From NCBI GenBank assembly GCA_054601695.1, contig BAAHQB010000086.1, positions 248,001-312,000 of the forward strand: DNA of 64,000 bases, given 5' to 3'. A program made the translations under genes and the position numbers. This DNA comes from Amorphochlora amoebiformis. Lineage: Eukaryota > Cercozoa > Chlorarachniophyceae. Shown piece after piece: positions 19,664 through 41,493 of this stretch (the stretch's first letter is position 1; each line of letters opens with the position of its first letter). Under the pieces are notes generated by a model. The model was not told where the DNA came from. It worked only from the letters and a program-made list of their open reading frames with translations, and made no database searches.

Positions 19664-19778
19664 GGCTGTCACAGGTGACTTGGGGGGGTCCTGCACTTGT
19701 CCCGTCGGAACCCAAGGTACCCCCAAATGATTAAATCTAGCCGTGCCGAAATATTATTGGGCTCCGAAGCTCCCGGGG
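19664..19778. promoter_or_regulatory. 115-bp bidirectional promoter
   Basis: Only 115 bp lie between the start codons of the plastid-type protein (minus) and the pseudouridine synthase (plus). The segment is GC-richer than its surroundings and free of microsatellites. Both products carry organelle-type presequences, so co-regulation is plausible. Confidence 0.5.
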
Positions 19779-20388
19779 ATGGCTCCACAGCACTGTGGCC
19801 TTTCAGAGCGATATGCAGTGTTTCTACTTTTTTTAATCCCCCAGAGTTGCAGCATGACCCAAGGCAGAGGAACTCTCGGCCATATGAGCAGGATTTTTGG
19901 TGGAATGACCGGAAATAGACACAGAGGGGTTGCGGGAAGGGCCCAGCAGGTACAATAAATTTAGTCATTTCTGGTGGTTTTAGTCTCGACCAAACTTATT
20001 TCGGCTCTTGGGGGGATACTGTGATACAACGCGGGGGTGTATTTGTGTTTTATTGGGGGGGTGGCATGTATGGGACTATAGGTCGATAAGATGCGGGATT
20101 TCGGGTCAATGCGTGTGGACAAGCTGCTATCTACCTTTGGGCTGGCGACTAGGAGTCGGGTTGAGCTAACAGATGTTATAAATATGCGTGTAGATATGTG
20201 CAGAAGTATGTATGACATGCAACTAAATAACTATGTGTGTCATATAAGTGTTAATATATATATGTAATACATATGTATAAGAACATATATATACATATAC
20301 CAAAATAAATGTGTATATATGTGTCCATCGATATATATCTGTAGTGTGTATATCTATAATAATATATGTAGAATATTTTATATATATA

Positions 20389-20428
<40 letters not shown>

Positions 20429-20489
20429 ATAAACTTATGATTTATATGCGCACATACATACATAATATATATATATATATATAAATAAA

Positions 20490-20523
<34 letters not shown>

Positions 20524-20627
20524 TATATATATATAATCTGTATGTAACATGTATTCATATATATATACATATATATATTATTATTTATATGTATACATAT
20601 ACATGTACATGTAAATATATGTTATAC

Positions 20628-20658
<31 letters not shown>

Positions 20659-22986
20659 CACATATATATATATATTTAAACCTATAATATACACCCCAGT
20701 CCAAACAATTCCTCAAAGAAATCGGCGTATCCCTCCTCTCAGACCCAGACAAGTCAACCCAAACCTAACCCAAACTCTACCCATACCCTAACACTAATCC
20801 TACCCTAGCCCGAACCTACCTACCCTAACCCAAACCATAACCTAGCTAACCCCAACCCTAACCCTAACCTAACCTGGCGTAGTCAATGCGTAGGGCTAAG
20901 ACACAGTGAATAACCTGATCCTACCCTAACCATATGCCTGCCCACCCAGATTCCTAACAGGAGCCACCAGAGTCAACCCACAAGAAGTGCTAATCGGTTA
21001 CTCTCTACTCGTAACCGCAGTAACTGTAACACGGACCTTAACCATACCATAACCCTATCCCAGGAGGCGAACCCCTTCTCATTCCACGTCCCCTCCACAT
21101 CATGCTCAACAAACCGGGTGCAGCTAACCTAACCCTAACCCTAACCCTAACCCTAACCCTAACCCTAACCCTAACCCTAACCCTACCCTAACCGAGTCAA
21201 TGGTCCTAGGACTAAGACATGCTGAATAATCTGATCCTAACCCTAACCCTAACCCTAACCCTAACCCTAACCCTTACCCTAACCCTAACCCTAACCCTAA
21301 CCCTAACCATCCGCTGTTATCTCAAACAGCACTATAGCCCCACTCTGTGGAGGAGTCAATTGTCCTCGGACTAAGACATGCTAAATAATCTGATCCTAAC
21401 CCTAACCCTAGCCGTAACCCGAACCCTAACAGCCTAAGCCTAAGCCTAACCCTAACCCTAATCCTAACCCTAACCCTAACCGTAACCCAAACCCCAGCCG
21501 CTAACCTACCCTCACCCCTAAGTCGACTACATATGCTCCCATGAAGAGGAGCCGTCAATTTACTCGTTGATTCCGGCAGAGTTTACCTGGAGACTCCCCA
21601 AGCTCGCCTCAGCTGGTCGTATTTCTTAGCGAGGAATAGTAGGGCTAAGACTGTGTCCACGAGTTTTAGGCAGGGTTAGGGTTGATTGATGGGCTGGAAC
21701 CTAAGCCAACTTTCAAGTTCGTAACTAAGCTAGCCCTCCCTACCCTAACATCATTATATCTGACCGTAATGTAGGTCGCCTGGACCGAATGTCGAGCGGG
21801 TTATTGATATTATCACAGAGTGGCCCCTTGATTCACCGACTGATATCACCAAAGTTTGTATTGCTAAATCATAGTTCTAACTCTAATCCTTGATCTACAT
21901 ATAGTTAAATATATATCATATAATGTATATATGTATATATATATGTGTATATATAACTATATGTTTATATGTGTATATGTTAAATATGCATTTATATATG
22001 TATATATATATATATGTATACGTATCCTATATATTTCATATAATATATACATCTACATATATATATATATATGTATTGCAAATATATATGTATATATACA
22101 TAAATATGTACATGTGTGTAGTATATTTATACAGATAAATACTTACATAGGTAAATATTAAATATATATATAAAAATATATATATATATATATACATTTA
22201 CATATAATACAAACATATATAATACAAATATAACAATAATGATGCCTAGAAATCAGTACACCATTTTTCATGTATAAGAATAAACCTAACCCTTTTTAAT
22301 CACAGACACCACTGCGAGCGCCAGTATCGCGTTGAGGTATCAACTTTCACCTATCCCTAACCCTAACCCTAACCCTAACCCTAACCCTAACGCTAGCCCT
22401 AACCCCAAGGTCGACACACCACTCGATATCGACTCCCAAGCCGAAAAGATTGCATTTGAGCAAGGTGAAGTAAGCTTAGCCGGTTAACCTGTCTAGCCGA
22501 ACACCCGAATCTAACCCTAAACTCTAAAAGAGTCAATGATCCTCGGACTAAGATATGCTGAATAATCTGATCCTAAACTCTAAAATTAGGAAGCATCGCG
22601 ATAAGAGATAGGAAGACAAATGAGTTGGTTAAGTGTATGCCGGCAAGGCTTGAGTATATCGATTCTACTACCGCTAGGGTGATATAGACACCTGAATGAA
22701 CGAAAACATAAGTCTCAATCGGGATTTATAGTGTATTTGGTTTCAGTATAATATTAGAATATATATAGAATGTATACATGTGATATGTATACATATATGT
22801 ATAAATATATTCTTATATATGAGTATAAAAATGTATGATATAATATGAATATATGCATACATAAATAAGTATATCTTACATTGATGTATAGGTATGGCTT
22901 AATGAGGGGCGGTATCATCAGTTAAGGAGGATGTTTCAAACACTAGGCAAGACGGTATGTATATCTATACATATATGTGTACATAC

Positions 22987-23030
<44 letters not shown>

Positions 23031-23423
23031 TGTGAATGTGTTAGTGTATTATATACACGTAGATATGTATATACAACTCTATTGAGTAGAAAAACAAAAA
23101 CATGATAAATGTATGTGTATAACATGTATTTATATATATATATATCTCTATGCATGTCGAATAATCTGACAAAGATATGATATGGGTACGGGTATATGTG
23201 TGCATATATGATTAAACATCATTGGATATACATGTGCATAATGCATGTATGATTAAACATGATACCTAGGATACTATACCAATTATGAGCAAACTGATCA
23301 CACCATGATATTCAGGTCGTAGGAATACACCGTGAGAGTATGGGCGTCGTCAGTTTGGATCCAAATTTAGCCCCAGGTGAATGGCGCGAACTGAGTGAGG
23401 ACGAGCTGCGTCAACTCACGTAG
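19779..23423 (+). CDS. RsuA-family rRNA pseudouridine synthase, organelle-targeted (11 exons, 272 residues)
   Basis: Exons: 19779-19949, 20700-20752, 20950-20996, 21064-21117, 21547-21615, 21775-21853, 22306-22336, 22410-22464, 22590-22678, 22892-22954 and 23316-23423 (TAG). All are in phase. Residues 1-25 contain a hydrophobic signal-like segment ([14 protein letters not shown]), followed by about 30 residues rich in Arg/Gly/Ser, suggesting plastid import. Next come an S4-like segment ([13 protein letters not shown]), IMLNKP, the catalytic motif [17 protein letters not shown] with the active-site Asp, [15 protein letters not shown], and the RNA-binding [12 protein letters not shown] near the C-terminus. 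The enzyme should isomerise a uridine in small- or large-subunit rRNA (RsuA/RluB/E/F type), probably in the plastid. The stretch between NKP and SIYSLIP is about 15-20 residues shorter than usual, so one small exon in 21118-21546 may be missed. Confidence 0.92.
20753..20878 (+). repeat. degenerate CCCTAA intronic array
   Basis: CCCTAA-like units (CCCAAAC, CCCTAAC, CCTACC) run from the donor of exon 20700-20752 through its intron in the sense orientation. The dispersed intronic element follows them. Confidence 0.8.
20879..20925 (+). repeat. dispersed intronic element, diverged copy
   Basis: A diverged copy of the element with core GGACTAAGACATGCTGAA. Here it reads GTCAATGCGTAGGGCTAAG, then ACACAGTGAATAACCTGATC. 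It lies in an intron of the pseudouridine synthase and borders CCCTAA units on both sides. Confidence 0.6.
21122..21190 (+). repeat. near-perfect (CCCTAA)n interstitial telomeric array
   Basis: About ten almost perfect CCCTAA units sit immediately after the donor of exon 21064-21117. They are inside a gene and far from any chromosome end visible here. The unit equals the vertebrate/fungal-type telomere repeat TTAGGG on the other strand. Confidence 0.92.
21193..21241 (+). repeat. dispersed intronic element copy
   Basis: It carries GAGTCAATGGTCCTAGGAC and AAGACATGCTGAATAATC, ending in CTGATCCTAACCC, and sits between two (CCCTAA)n arrays. The match to the copies at about 21348, 22530 and 37534 is near-identical over some 45 bp. 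Confidence 0.85.
21236..21308 (+). repeat. second (CCCTAA)n interstitial array
   Basis: About twelve CCCTAA units, one with a CCCTTA variant. They lie in the same intron as the first array and are separated from it by the dispersed element. Confidence 0.92.
21311..21400 (+). repeat. dispersed intronic element, long form with hairpin
   Basis: The long form adds a 5' segment with an inverted repeat (GCTGTT, six-base loop, AACAGC) followed by ACTATAGCCCCAC. The shared core GGACTAAGACATGCTAAATA comes next. The PGK-intron copy at 37493-37580 has the same long form. Confidence 0.85.
22353..22405 (+). repeat. (CCCTAA)n intronic array
   Basis: About seven CCCTAA units just before exon 22410-22464 of the pseudouridine synthase. 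The last degenerate unit runs into the acceptor (CCCCAAG). Confidence 0.88.
22529..22577 (+). repeat. dispersed intronic element copy
   Basis: It carries GAGTCAATGATCCTCGGAC and AAGATATGCTGAATAATCTG. It lies in the intron just upstream of exon 22590-22678 of the pseudouridine synthase. Confidence 0.85.
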
Positions 23424-24067
23424 TTTTAGGCATCCGATAACAAGTTACAGCACCGCAAATTTATTAGTAACTAGCTGGACTAGGTATAAAAAGTTGTCAT
23501 TATCATTGCAGTTATTCAATTCATTTTTCTAGTTAGTTATACTAACTCTAGTACTAGTAGTAACTCATCAGATCAGCACTCTAGGCACTAGTGCTAGTAG
23601 TCTAGAGTAGTGAGGCAGGAGTTATCCTGGCTTTCAATGGTAGTGTCTAAACATAGTTGAGTCATGATAGCTAACTAGCGCAATATATATACTAGGTGTA
23701 TAGTCAGTCTGACGTGCAGTCTACAGCCGGTATATGTGTCAATAAATAGTGTATTAACGACAATTAATGCGTCGGACTAGATGATGCATTGCGCTCAGGC
23801 AGTAACCTTGCGCTCTCAAAAGTACCTCAGAACTTGTTTCTCATCGACCTAAAGTGGACACAATTATATAATACACACACATATATATATATATATATGT
23901 TTGTATTGCGTATTTGCACTCATATACATATATTTATAAATGAGTACAAATGTATACTAAATACATAAATATGTACATATTATTAATAAACAAAACATAC
24001 ACACATTATTACATGTGCGCATATAAATATGTATCGTGTATATATATACACACACATGTACGCACAC

Positions 24068-24115
<48 letters not shown>

Positions 24116-24349
24116 ATATATATATAAACATATTTGCGAATATGTTGATGTATGCATATGTATTTTAATGTCATTTTTGTTCTTAGATAATATATATATA
24201 TATATATAAAGATATACATAGTTGTATATGTATAATGTATGAACATATATACATATATTGTAGAATGTAAATATATATAGACATATATATATATAATATA
24301 TATATATATATGTATATATATTTATGCGTATGAAGAGACACATACACAG

Positions 24350-24402
<53 letters not shown>

Positions 24403-25006
24403 ACCTGGGTGACTTCGTTGTATGTAACAGATCTATATTTTTTAATTACTTGAATACATGCATAAGTCGTCATAAATGCATTTTTACATGTATGATACAC
24501 GTTTTATTGTATATTGTATCACATTGTATTGCATTATTACATAACACTGTATTATATTACATTAAATTATACTACGTGTGATATATTATAAAATGTTATA
24601 ATATATTATACTTTATAGTACATCATTTGGATTTTATTATTACGATATAATAGATAGGGTGGTGCGATGTGTCATCATGTAGTAATGATATGATACAATA
24701 TGCTGTACGCAATATAATAAAATTTAATGCAATTATAATAATAACGTAATCTAATAATACGTGGTATAATTATATAATATTATAATTTTTAGATTATTTT
24801 CTATCACCGCACCAAATCCTATCAAGCCGTATTATATTATATTAGATTAGATTATATTACATTATGCTATATATTGGAATGCGTTATCTTATTTTATTGT
24901 ATTACATCACATGCATCACACCACACCATAATACACTATATTCTGTTATCATGTTGTATATGTGGAGATATATTTATATATATATATATAATTACATATA
25001 TATATG

Positions 25007-25040
<34 letters not shown>

Positions 25041-25075
25041 TAAACATCGAATCTTGGGGCGAAGCTGTAACAAAG
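23424..25075. other. convergent intergenic spacer, CTAG-rich then AT-rich
   Basis: The first about 340 bp after the pseudouridine synthase stop is rich in CTAG, ACTAGT and TAGT words. The rest is (TA)n microsatellite and, at about 24480-24950, a TATTA/ATTACA-rich segment without long pure repeats. No exon was recognised. The 3' UTRs of both flanking genes must be here. Confidence 0.55.
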
Positions 25076-34260
<9,185 letters not shown>

Positions 34261-34423
34261 CGCTCCCGGAATCCACAGTTTTCCGCGGCTTTCGTGGGAT
34301 CCGGGAAACGGGGGAGCCCCTGCTGGATTTATTCTGATTTTTTCGGATATTCCCAGAGTCTCCTACGAGACTCTGTATTACGTTACTACCCGACAACTAG
34401 TCCCAACCCCCCTTGCCGTCAAA
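34261..34423. promoter_or_regulatory. 163-bp bidirectional promoter, HIBCH / PGK-like
   Basis: The interval between the HIBCH start (minus) and the chosen PGK-like start (plus) is GC-richer than average and microsatellite-free. The plus frame is open through it and upstream to 34112, so a longer PGK N-terminus is formally possible. The signal peptide, however, begins at 34424. Confidence 0.5.
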
Positions 34424-35661
34424 ATGTCCGCCCACCCCAAAGGGCACGCGAGAACGGCGCTTTTGATCTTCGTGTTGGCTGTATGTTCGATTCTATTTAG
34501 TTTCTCAACACATGGTGTAGGCAGGTACGGACTCACAGCCAGAAAATCGTCTCTATTGCAGTTGTTAAGCCGTGATATGGACATGTGTGCCAGGGTACAA
34601 AGGGGAGTAAAACCAGCAAGTCTGGCTGCTCACAGGTTATTCGCGAGAGCTCCGGCAGGCCTGGAACGCTCGGTTCCTCACAGTCTGCTGAGGGGTATCC
34701 ACCGCGTGGCTTTCAAGCCATCTCAAGGCACGCCGTTTTCTTTTTCCTCTCGGTCGCGGGTCCAGTCCGAAATCACGACAAAGTCCATCGTGGAGCGGGC
34801 CGAAGAGATCGCCAATGCGATCGAGATTCAGGACCTGGAGAGTAACAATCGAAGAATGCTCTCTACTCTCTCGGACGAGGCGCTTGAGGGTAAGGTCGTC
34901 CTCCTCCGCGCTGATCTGAACGTCCCGCTGGCTGAGGATTCGGAGGAGGTGGTGGATGACCAGAGAATCAAGGACTCGATACCAACAATCCAGTATCTCA
35001 TGAAGAAAGGAGCCAAAGTCCTAATCATCGGGCATATCGAGCGGGTGAGCAAAACCGGAGAAGTCAAGGAGGTCTCCATGGCGCCGGTTGCCGCGAAGAT
35101 GTCGGAGCTGCTCAACGAAGTTGTCACCTTCGTCTCCGACTGCACGGGAGACCGCGTCAAAACCGTGTCTCAATCCATGGGCGAGGGATCAGTTGCGTTG
35201 TTAGAGAACATTCGTCTCGGCGACAGCGGGAAGAGGGACCTGGAGAATGATCCAGAATTTGCCAGAGAACTGGCAGGGCTAGCCGATGTTTATGTCCTGG
35301 TGCTTACACAGGAATCAAACTTGAACATGCAAGGACATGCATTTATATACACACATTCACCTCTTTCCTGTCCCCAAACCCCGCTTCTCACTCTCGTATC
35401 CCGCGACTAATCCTTAGGATGATTTCTCGGACTCGCACCTGAAGCTTGCTTCGACTGTGGGAGCGGCGGAAATATCTACGCTATCAGTTGGAGGCTATGT
35501 GATCGAGAAAGAGATGGAATATCTGGTAGCTGGGCTCGGTTGGGATATGGTTGTAAGTGGGGTCCAGATTTTGAGGATTTAGTAATTTTCTCAATGGAAA
35601 CACTACCCACATGTCTGTGCATTCATATATTTATCAATGAGGATATCTACTATGTACACAC

Positions 35662-35692
<31 letters not shown>

Positions 35693-35816
35693 AATATAAT
35701 ATATATATATATGTATATGTATAATAAAAATATGTATATAAATGTGTATATATTATATTTATACATTTAATAATGTACAAAGTAACAGATTCATGTGATT
35801 TCGTGTAAACTCAAAA

Positions 35817-35859
<43 letters not shown>

Positions 35860-35861
35860 GT

Positions 35862-35918
<57 letters not shown>

Positions 35919-36021
35919 ATAAATAAATTTATTAAATATATTTGTATATGTATATTTATATAGAAAGTGAATATGATATATATATATATATTTATATATA
36001 TATATATTATATATTTATATT

Positions 36022-36052
<31 letters not shown>

Positions 36053-36198
36053 CGTATAACATAAATAATAAAATCGTTGAAGAAGACATATATTTATAGA
36101 TATGTATATATATTATATAATGTATGATATGATGTAATATGTATATATGTATACATATATATATATATATATATATACATATATATATTATATATATA

Positions 36199-36231
<33 letters not shown>

Positions 36232-36479
36232 GATATATAAATCCATGAAGGTGAAGAAGATTGAGAAGCCTCGAAGGCCGTTTGCAGCGATTGTGGGGGG
36301 AGCTAGGGTGAGATAACACTTGTATACACATATGAAAAGTATCACATTTAAGAGACTTGGATCATATACAAGTCATTTATACAAGAATTATATAAGTATG
36401 TTATATAGAGGACACATATATTTTTACAATATAGTATTTATATAAATATATATTACTTTCATACCCAACTGTAACAAAC

Positions 36480-36513
<34 letters not shown>

Positions 36514-36540
36514 TATAAAAACATATATATTTTTATATAG

Positions 36541-36586
<46 letters not shown>

Positions 36587-38130
36587 ATTATATATATATA
36601 TATATGTATACATATACATATGTATATATATATATATACATGTATATATACATATAGATTGCATATACAAGTATAGCGCACCACACACACACAGTATACA
36701 TATTTTTTATATTATACATGTCCACATATATACGTACATATATACATATATATATGCATATGTATTTTTATAATATATGATACATATGTATACATACTAC
36801 GTATGTATACATCTAAATATAATTTTGTTTCATATATATGTATGAATATTAATGTATATATATATACACATACATTTCAAAGTAAAATTCATATGTATCT
36901 AAGTGAAATTACATATACATTTTTACATAAATGTATAAAAGGTTTATGAATCTAAATATCCCCAGCTATCGGAGAAGTATGAGTTAATTAACAGGCTATT
37001 GGATAAGGTGCACACAGGCAAAGAAAAACAAATTCCTTTCATTCTTTTCATCTTTTTACGTACACATTATACATATGAGTTTGTAGGTATAATCATATAT
37101 ATATATGTTTATATTTATATATATATATATATATATATATGTATAATATATATGTATATATATATTTATATGTTATATATGCGAGTCTATATTATGTTGT
37201 ACGTATGTATTTTTATGTGTGTAAAATTGTGTCTTAATTAAACCATATCTTAATTACAAACATCGACATACCACTCCTCACCCTCAGGTGGACGGTATCT
37301 TTATCGGCGGAGCTATTGCCAACACCTTCCTCATGGCCCTCGGCTACAAACTAGGTAACCCCACCCAAACTCTTAACTCCAACCGTAACTCAGCCCTAAC
37401 TCCAAACCCTAACTAAATCCTAACCATATCCCTAGCTCCATGCACACAGCCCACAACACAACAACCACACTCACCACCCCAATCAACACGAAGTGCTGTT
37501 ATCCCAAACAGCACTATAGCCCCACACTGTCGAGGAATCAATTGTCCTCGGACTAAGACATGCTGAATAATCATATCCTAGCTCAAAGCTAACTTCATAA
37601 CCACAGGCGACTCTCTTAACGAGCCCGAGCAATACAAGAACGCTCGCAGAGTATTATATTAACCTGAACCAAATCTTAATTCTCGCTGACCCGAACACCC
37701 AGCCGTATTGTCGAGGCTACAGCTACGATCCAAACTACCACTTTTCTACATGAATCCCAACCCTAACATTGATATTGTCGAGTTGACGCTTACACTGAAT
37801 GGGAGAGCACAGTTGCATCAAGTCTGAAACGACCTGAACCAACCCTCACTCTCCCAACCCAAACCAATCCTAAATTTCTAACTCCTGACCCTTGCTTTAA
37901 ACCGTTAACCTTATGTTGACGTTAAATTTAACACCTAGTTGGAGCTCAAGGCTAGAAATAGAGGGATTAAGATCATGTATCCGGAGGACTTTGTGTTTGC
38001 CGATGGATATGAGAAGGGTATATGATTGTATATACCATATATGCATATATTTATATGTATGTATATATATGTATACATATAAACATATAGATATATATAT
38101 GTGTGTATATACATATATATACTTCTACAG

Positions 38131-38192
<62 letters not shown>

Positions 38193-38401
38193 ATACAGAC
38201 ACATATGTGTACATATATACATATTATTTAACATATTTCTACATATATATAATATATAAATTTATATGCACACACATATTTATATAGATGTACACACATA
38301 TATACTTTAATATACATGTAGGCTCCTTGACGACGTGCATTCCGTTCACTAGCGTTGAGGTATGATCTAGATACAGAAATGTATGTATGTGTACATATGT
38401 A

Positions 38402-38465
<64 letters not shown>

Positions 38466-39105
38466 ATGTATAAATTCATATTGCGGAATATATATATATA
38501 TGTATTTGTATAATATTTATATATTTATATATATATATATGGTGTATGTGTGATGTTTTGCAGGAACCTGGACACGTGCCTTCTGGCTGGATGAATCTAG
38601 ATGCTGGTAGACAAATTATACATAATATATACATATATTCATGCAAGTTATATACGTATATATACATATATATGTATATATACATATATATAATATGTAT
38701 GTATATATATACATGTGCGTATTTTCACACATGATACACATCGTGTCCATGGCACAAAAATTTCGAATCATATAAATATACAGGCGAAAGCTCCATGTTA
38801 TATTGCATCTCGACTATCAAATCTGCCGAAACAGTGTTTTGGAATGGTCCAGTTGGAGCCGAAGAAGTCGAGAAATTTGCCTATGGAACCCACGCCCTCG
38901 CCGCATCCCTAGCAGGTGAGTAAATATAGAGTATAGCTATGTAAATTATGTACATGTATATTTGTTTGGATGGAAGTGTTTTCTTGATAAGTGGAGGAAT
39001 GTATTATAATATGCATTTATATATATATATATATATATATATTATGTACTAAGACTGTGATAAGACGTTGTATCTATACCGACACACGTATCTATATTTG
39101 AATAT

Positions 39106-39156
<51 letters not shown>

Positions 39157-39295
39157 CATATGCGATACGTATTTATATATGTGTACATGTAAATTTATAA
39201 TGTATATATTTATGTATATTTTGCATGTAGAGCATTTATATTACACAAATCATATGAATATAAATAGACACATTTATATATATATATATATACAT

Positions 39296-39329
<34 letters not shown>

Positions 39330-39551
39330 GGCTTGGCAGACTGTAACAAAACAGTGATTGTAGCGGGAAGGGATACTGTCGCCGCGTTGGATAAGGTTTG
39401 ATAGCAACTGTTAAGTATATGTAAATACATATAGATATATGTATATATGTAGGTATTTACATACACAACGGAGGCTTCCCCTTTCTCGCTCTCTCCTTGT
39501 CTCTCTCCCTCTATCAGACATATTTGTGGACATAGTGCACGCACATATACG

Positions 39552-39606
<55 letters not shown>

Positions 39607-39613
39607 TATATAC

Positions 39614-39649
<36 letters not shown>

Positions 39650-39722
39650 AATGTGCTGTAGATATAAATACATATGTTTGTAAATTATATTTAGGTAGGT
39701 AGGTGTATTGTACGTTCATATA

Positions 39723-39766
<44 letters not shown>

Positions 39767-39805
39767 GTCATATATATATGTATTATATGTATATATACAT
39801 ATATG

Positions 39806-39882
<77 letters not shown>

Positions 39883-39942
39883 ACATTAAAAACTTGATTA
39901 TATGCATCCTATCTGTCGATACCTGTGTAAATATAATCCAAG

Positions 39943-39973
<31 letters not shown>

Positions 39974-39991
39974 TCATATAAAAAAAAAATT

Positions 39992-40036
<45 letters not shown>

Positions 40037-40189
40037 ACAGATTAACCTTCGCCAAGATATGACCCACGTTTCAACAGGAGCCGCTTCTTTCCTCGACTTA
40101 ATGGAGGTCTATCTAGCCCCAAAAATTGAACCTCCGGGACCTAACGCTACTTCTTCACTTATATGAGATGCATGCGCATGTATTATTTA

Positions 40190-40245
<56 letters not shown>

Positions 40246-40587
40246 TATACTTTTGATGTAATAGTCTATATATTTATAGGGTAAGATCCTTCCCGGCCTG
40301 AACGCTCTCGATCCTCCGCTTGAGGTAAAAGATATATATATATATATTAATTTGTAGATACCCTGTAATTGTATGTGTTTATTAAATATTAAAGGTATAA
40401 ATATACCCATACATGCACATTAGTAATATTATATACATGTAAACAAATGCACTATATGTACATATACGATGCGTTCATTGTGGACATTTGCATAGTATAC
40501 AAATAAATTAATAATACATATAAATATAATATATATATAAATATATACATATATATATATATATATTACGTATATACATATATACAT

Positions 40588-40619
<32 letters not shown>

Positions 40620-40797
40620 ATATATAAATATATATATACATATGTATACATATATATATATATATATATGTAATTTCTAAATATGTGCGTCTATATATAT
40701 ATATATACATACGTATTTATATATCTTACTCACAAAACAGGTCGAGGTTGAGATCCCTGACGTTAATGAAGAGAAGCCAATCTTTGACATTGACTAA
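34424..40797 (+). CDS. plastid-type phosphoglycerate kinase paralogue with altered active site (14 exons, 581 residues)
   Basis: Exons: 34424-35299, 35418-35552, 36251-36307, 36966-37007, 37288-37354, 37607-37650, 37939-38017, 38322-38359, 38564-38606, 38784-38915, 39331-39395, 40041-40106, 40280-40324 and 40741-40797 (TAA), all in phase. Residues 1-30 are a signal peptide ([16 protein letters not shown]). A basic, Ser-rich transit-like stretch follows to about residue 125. Homology to PGK starts near residue 145 with [14 protein letters not shown]. Retained: Arg162 and the DxN of that motif, [16 protein letters not shown] (His and Arg of HLGR), LLENIR, GLADVYV, WNGPVG and STG. Altered: the usual AHRAH is SHLKL (Arg to Leu at 300), GGAK is GGAR (356), and the nucleotide-loop GGGDT is AGRDT (516-520). 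The C-terminus is extended by an acidic tail ([15 protein letters not shown]). PGK interconverts 1,3-bisphosphoglycerate and 3-phosphoglycerate. These changes suggest a divergent or non-catalytic paralogue rather than the housekeeping plastid enzyme. Confidence 0.9.
37493..37580 (+). repeat. dispersed intronic element, long form (PGK-like intron)
   Basis: This copy lies in the intron between exons 37288-37354 and 37607-37650. It has the GCTGTT/AACAGC hairpin, then CACTATAGCCCCAC, then GGACTAAGACATGCTGAA. It closely matches the copy at 21311-21400, 16 kb away in another gene. The start of the intron contains CCCTAAC/CCCTAACT units. Confidence 0.88.
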
Positions 40798-40967
40798 GGT
40801 AAATATGAACTTCTTCACCTGTCGGCTTCTCTCAGCCTCTCCTCTCCTTAGGATTTTCTGTCACCTTCTATCCTCTCTTAGCTATTGAATCCCTCTCACA
40901 TTGGCTCCGTGTGTCCTAATCCTTTTCTGCTCTTTGTCATTTTGTGTTGTGGTCTACTCCTATACAG

Positions 40968-41092
40968 GTGAACTTTTACCTAGAAGGCACAACCTTAAGC
41001 TAAAAATTGACGGGAAAGAAAAATTGTGGGGGTCGGCTGTAATTCTACTTATTGCGGCTGGTATCTTGTATCTTGCAATTGTTGGGTTTTAA
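40968..41092 (+). CDS. possible tail-anchor exon, in frame with the PGK-like gene past its stop
   Basis: After the acceptor CTATACAG the frame reads GELLPRRHNLKLKIDGKEK, then a hydrophobic span (WGSAVILLIAAGILYLAIVG) and TAA at 41090-41092. The exon needs a donor in phase 1. The only good upstream donor is AAG|GTAAAT at 40798/40799, one base after the PGK-like TAA. Joined there, it continues the PGK frame through the stop codon. No ATG opens this frame inside the preceding intron. It may be a membrane-tail extension made by stop readthrough, a 3' UTR exon that happens to be open, or the last exon of a small gene whose first exon I missed. Composition and the clean transmembrane segment argue that it is translated. 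Confidence 0.5.
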
Positions 41093-41493
41093 TTTAATTG
41101 CACAAACTCCTAGGCAGTATCCACTAGACTATCAGAGTGTACATCATTTACATGTACTAGATGTATGAGACTATACTCTAGACGCTAGATACTAACTAGT
41201 AATTACTAGACGCTAAGTTTATATAGTTTATATAAGGCCTAATCCTATAATCTGGTAATTTGTAATCTAGGTAATGTATATACCCAGACTATCTAGACTA
41301 TCTAGCTAGATTATTACTGGTATTAGCTAGATTAGGGCCTACATTACTCGTATAACTAGTATAATCACCGATGTCTAGATGTGAAAGTTATAAGTCTCGT
41401 AGAATCATTTAAATAAGGTACTAGTAGTAGGCCATAACCTAGATAACGGTTGGAAGCGATGTGACTGAGATGTAATATATTAATTAGGATAAG
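41093..41493. other. CTAG-rich convergent intergenic spacer
   Basis: The space between the PGK-like locus (plus) and the CFAP47-like gene (minus). It is free of AT microsatellites and packed with CTAG, ACTAG and TCTAGA words (about 41120-41420). It probably includes both 3' ends. Confidence 0.6.

Noticed and set aside
21126-21308. A chromosome end or subtelomere
   Set aside because: The arrays are short, internal to one gene and followed by its remaining exons and by many more genes.
21322-21558. Minus-strand frame rich in Val-Arg and Leu-Gly
   Set aside because: It is a translation of the CCCTAA repeats opposite pseudouridine synthase exons.
40741-40797. Reassignment of TAA to an amino acid
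   Set aside because: The PUB gene and the 49-residue membrane protein end naturally at TAA, so readthrough at the PGK-like stop would be a local event if real.
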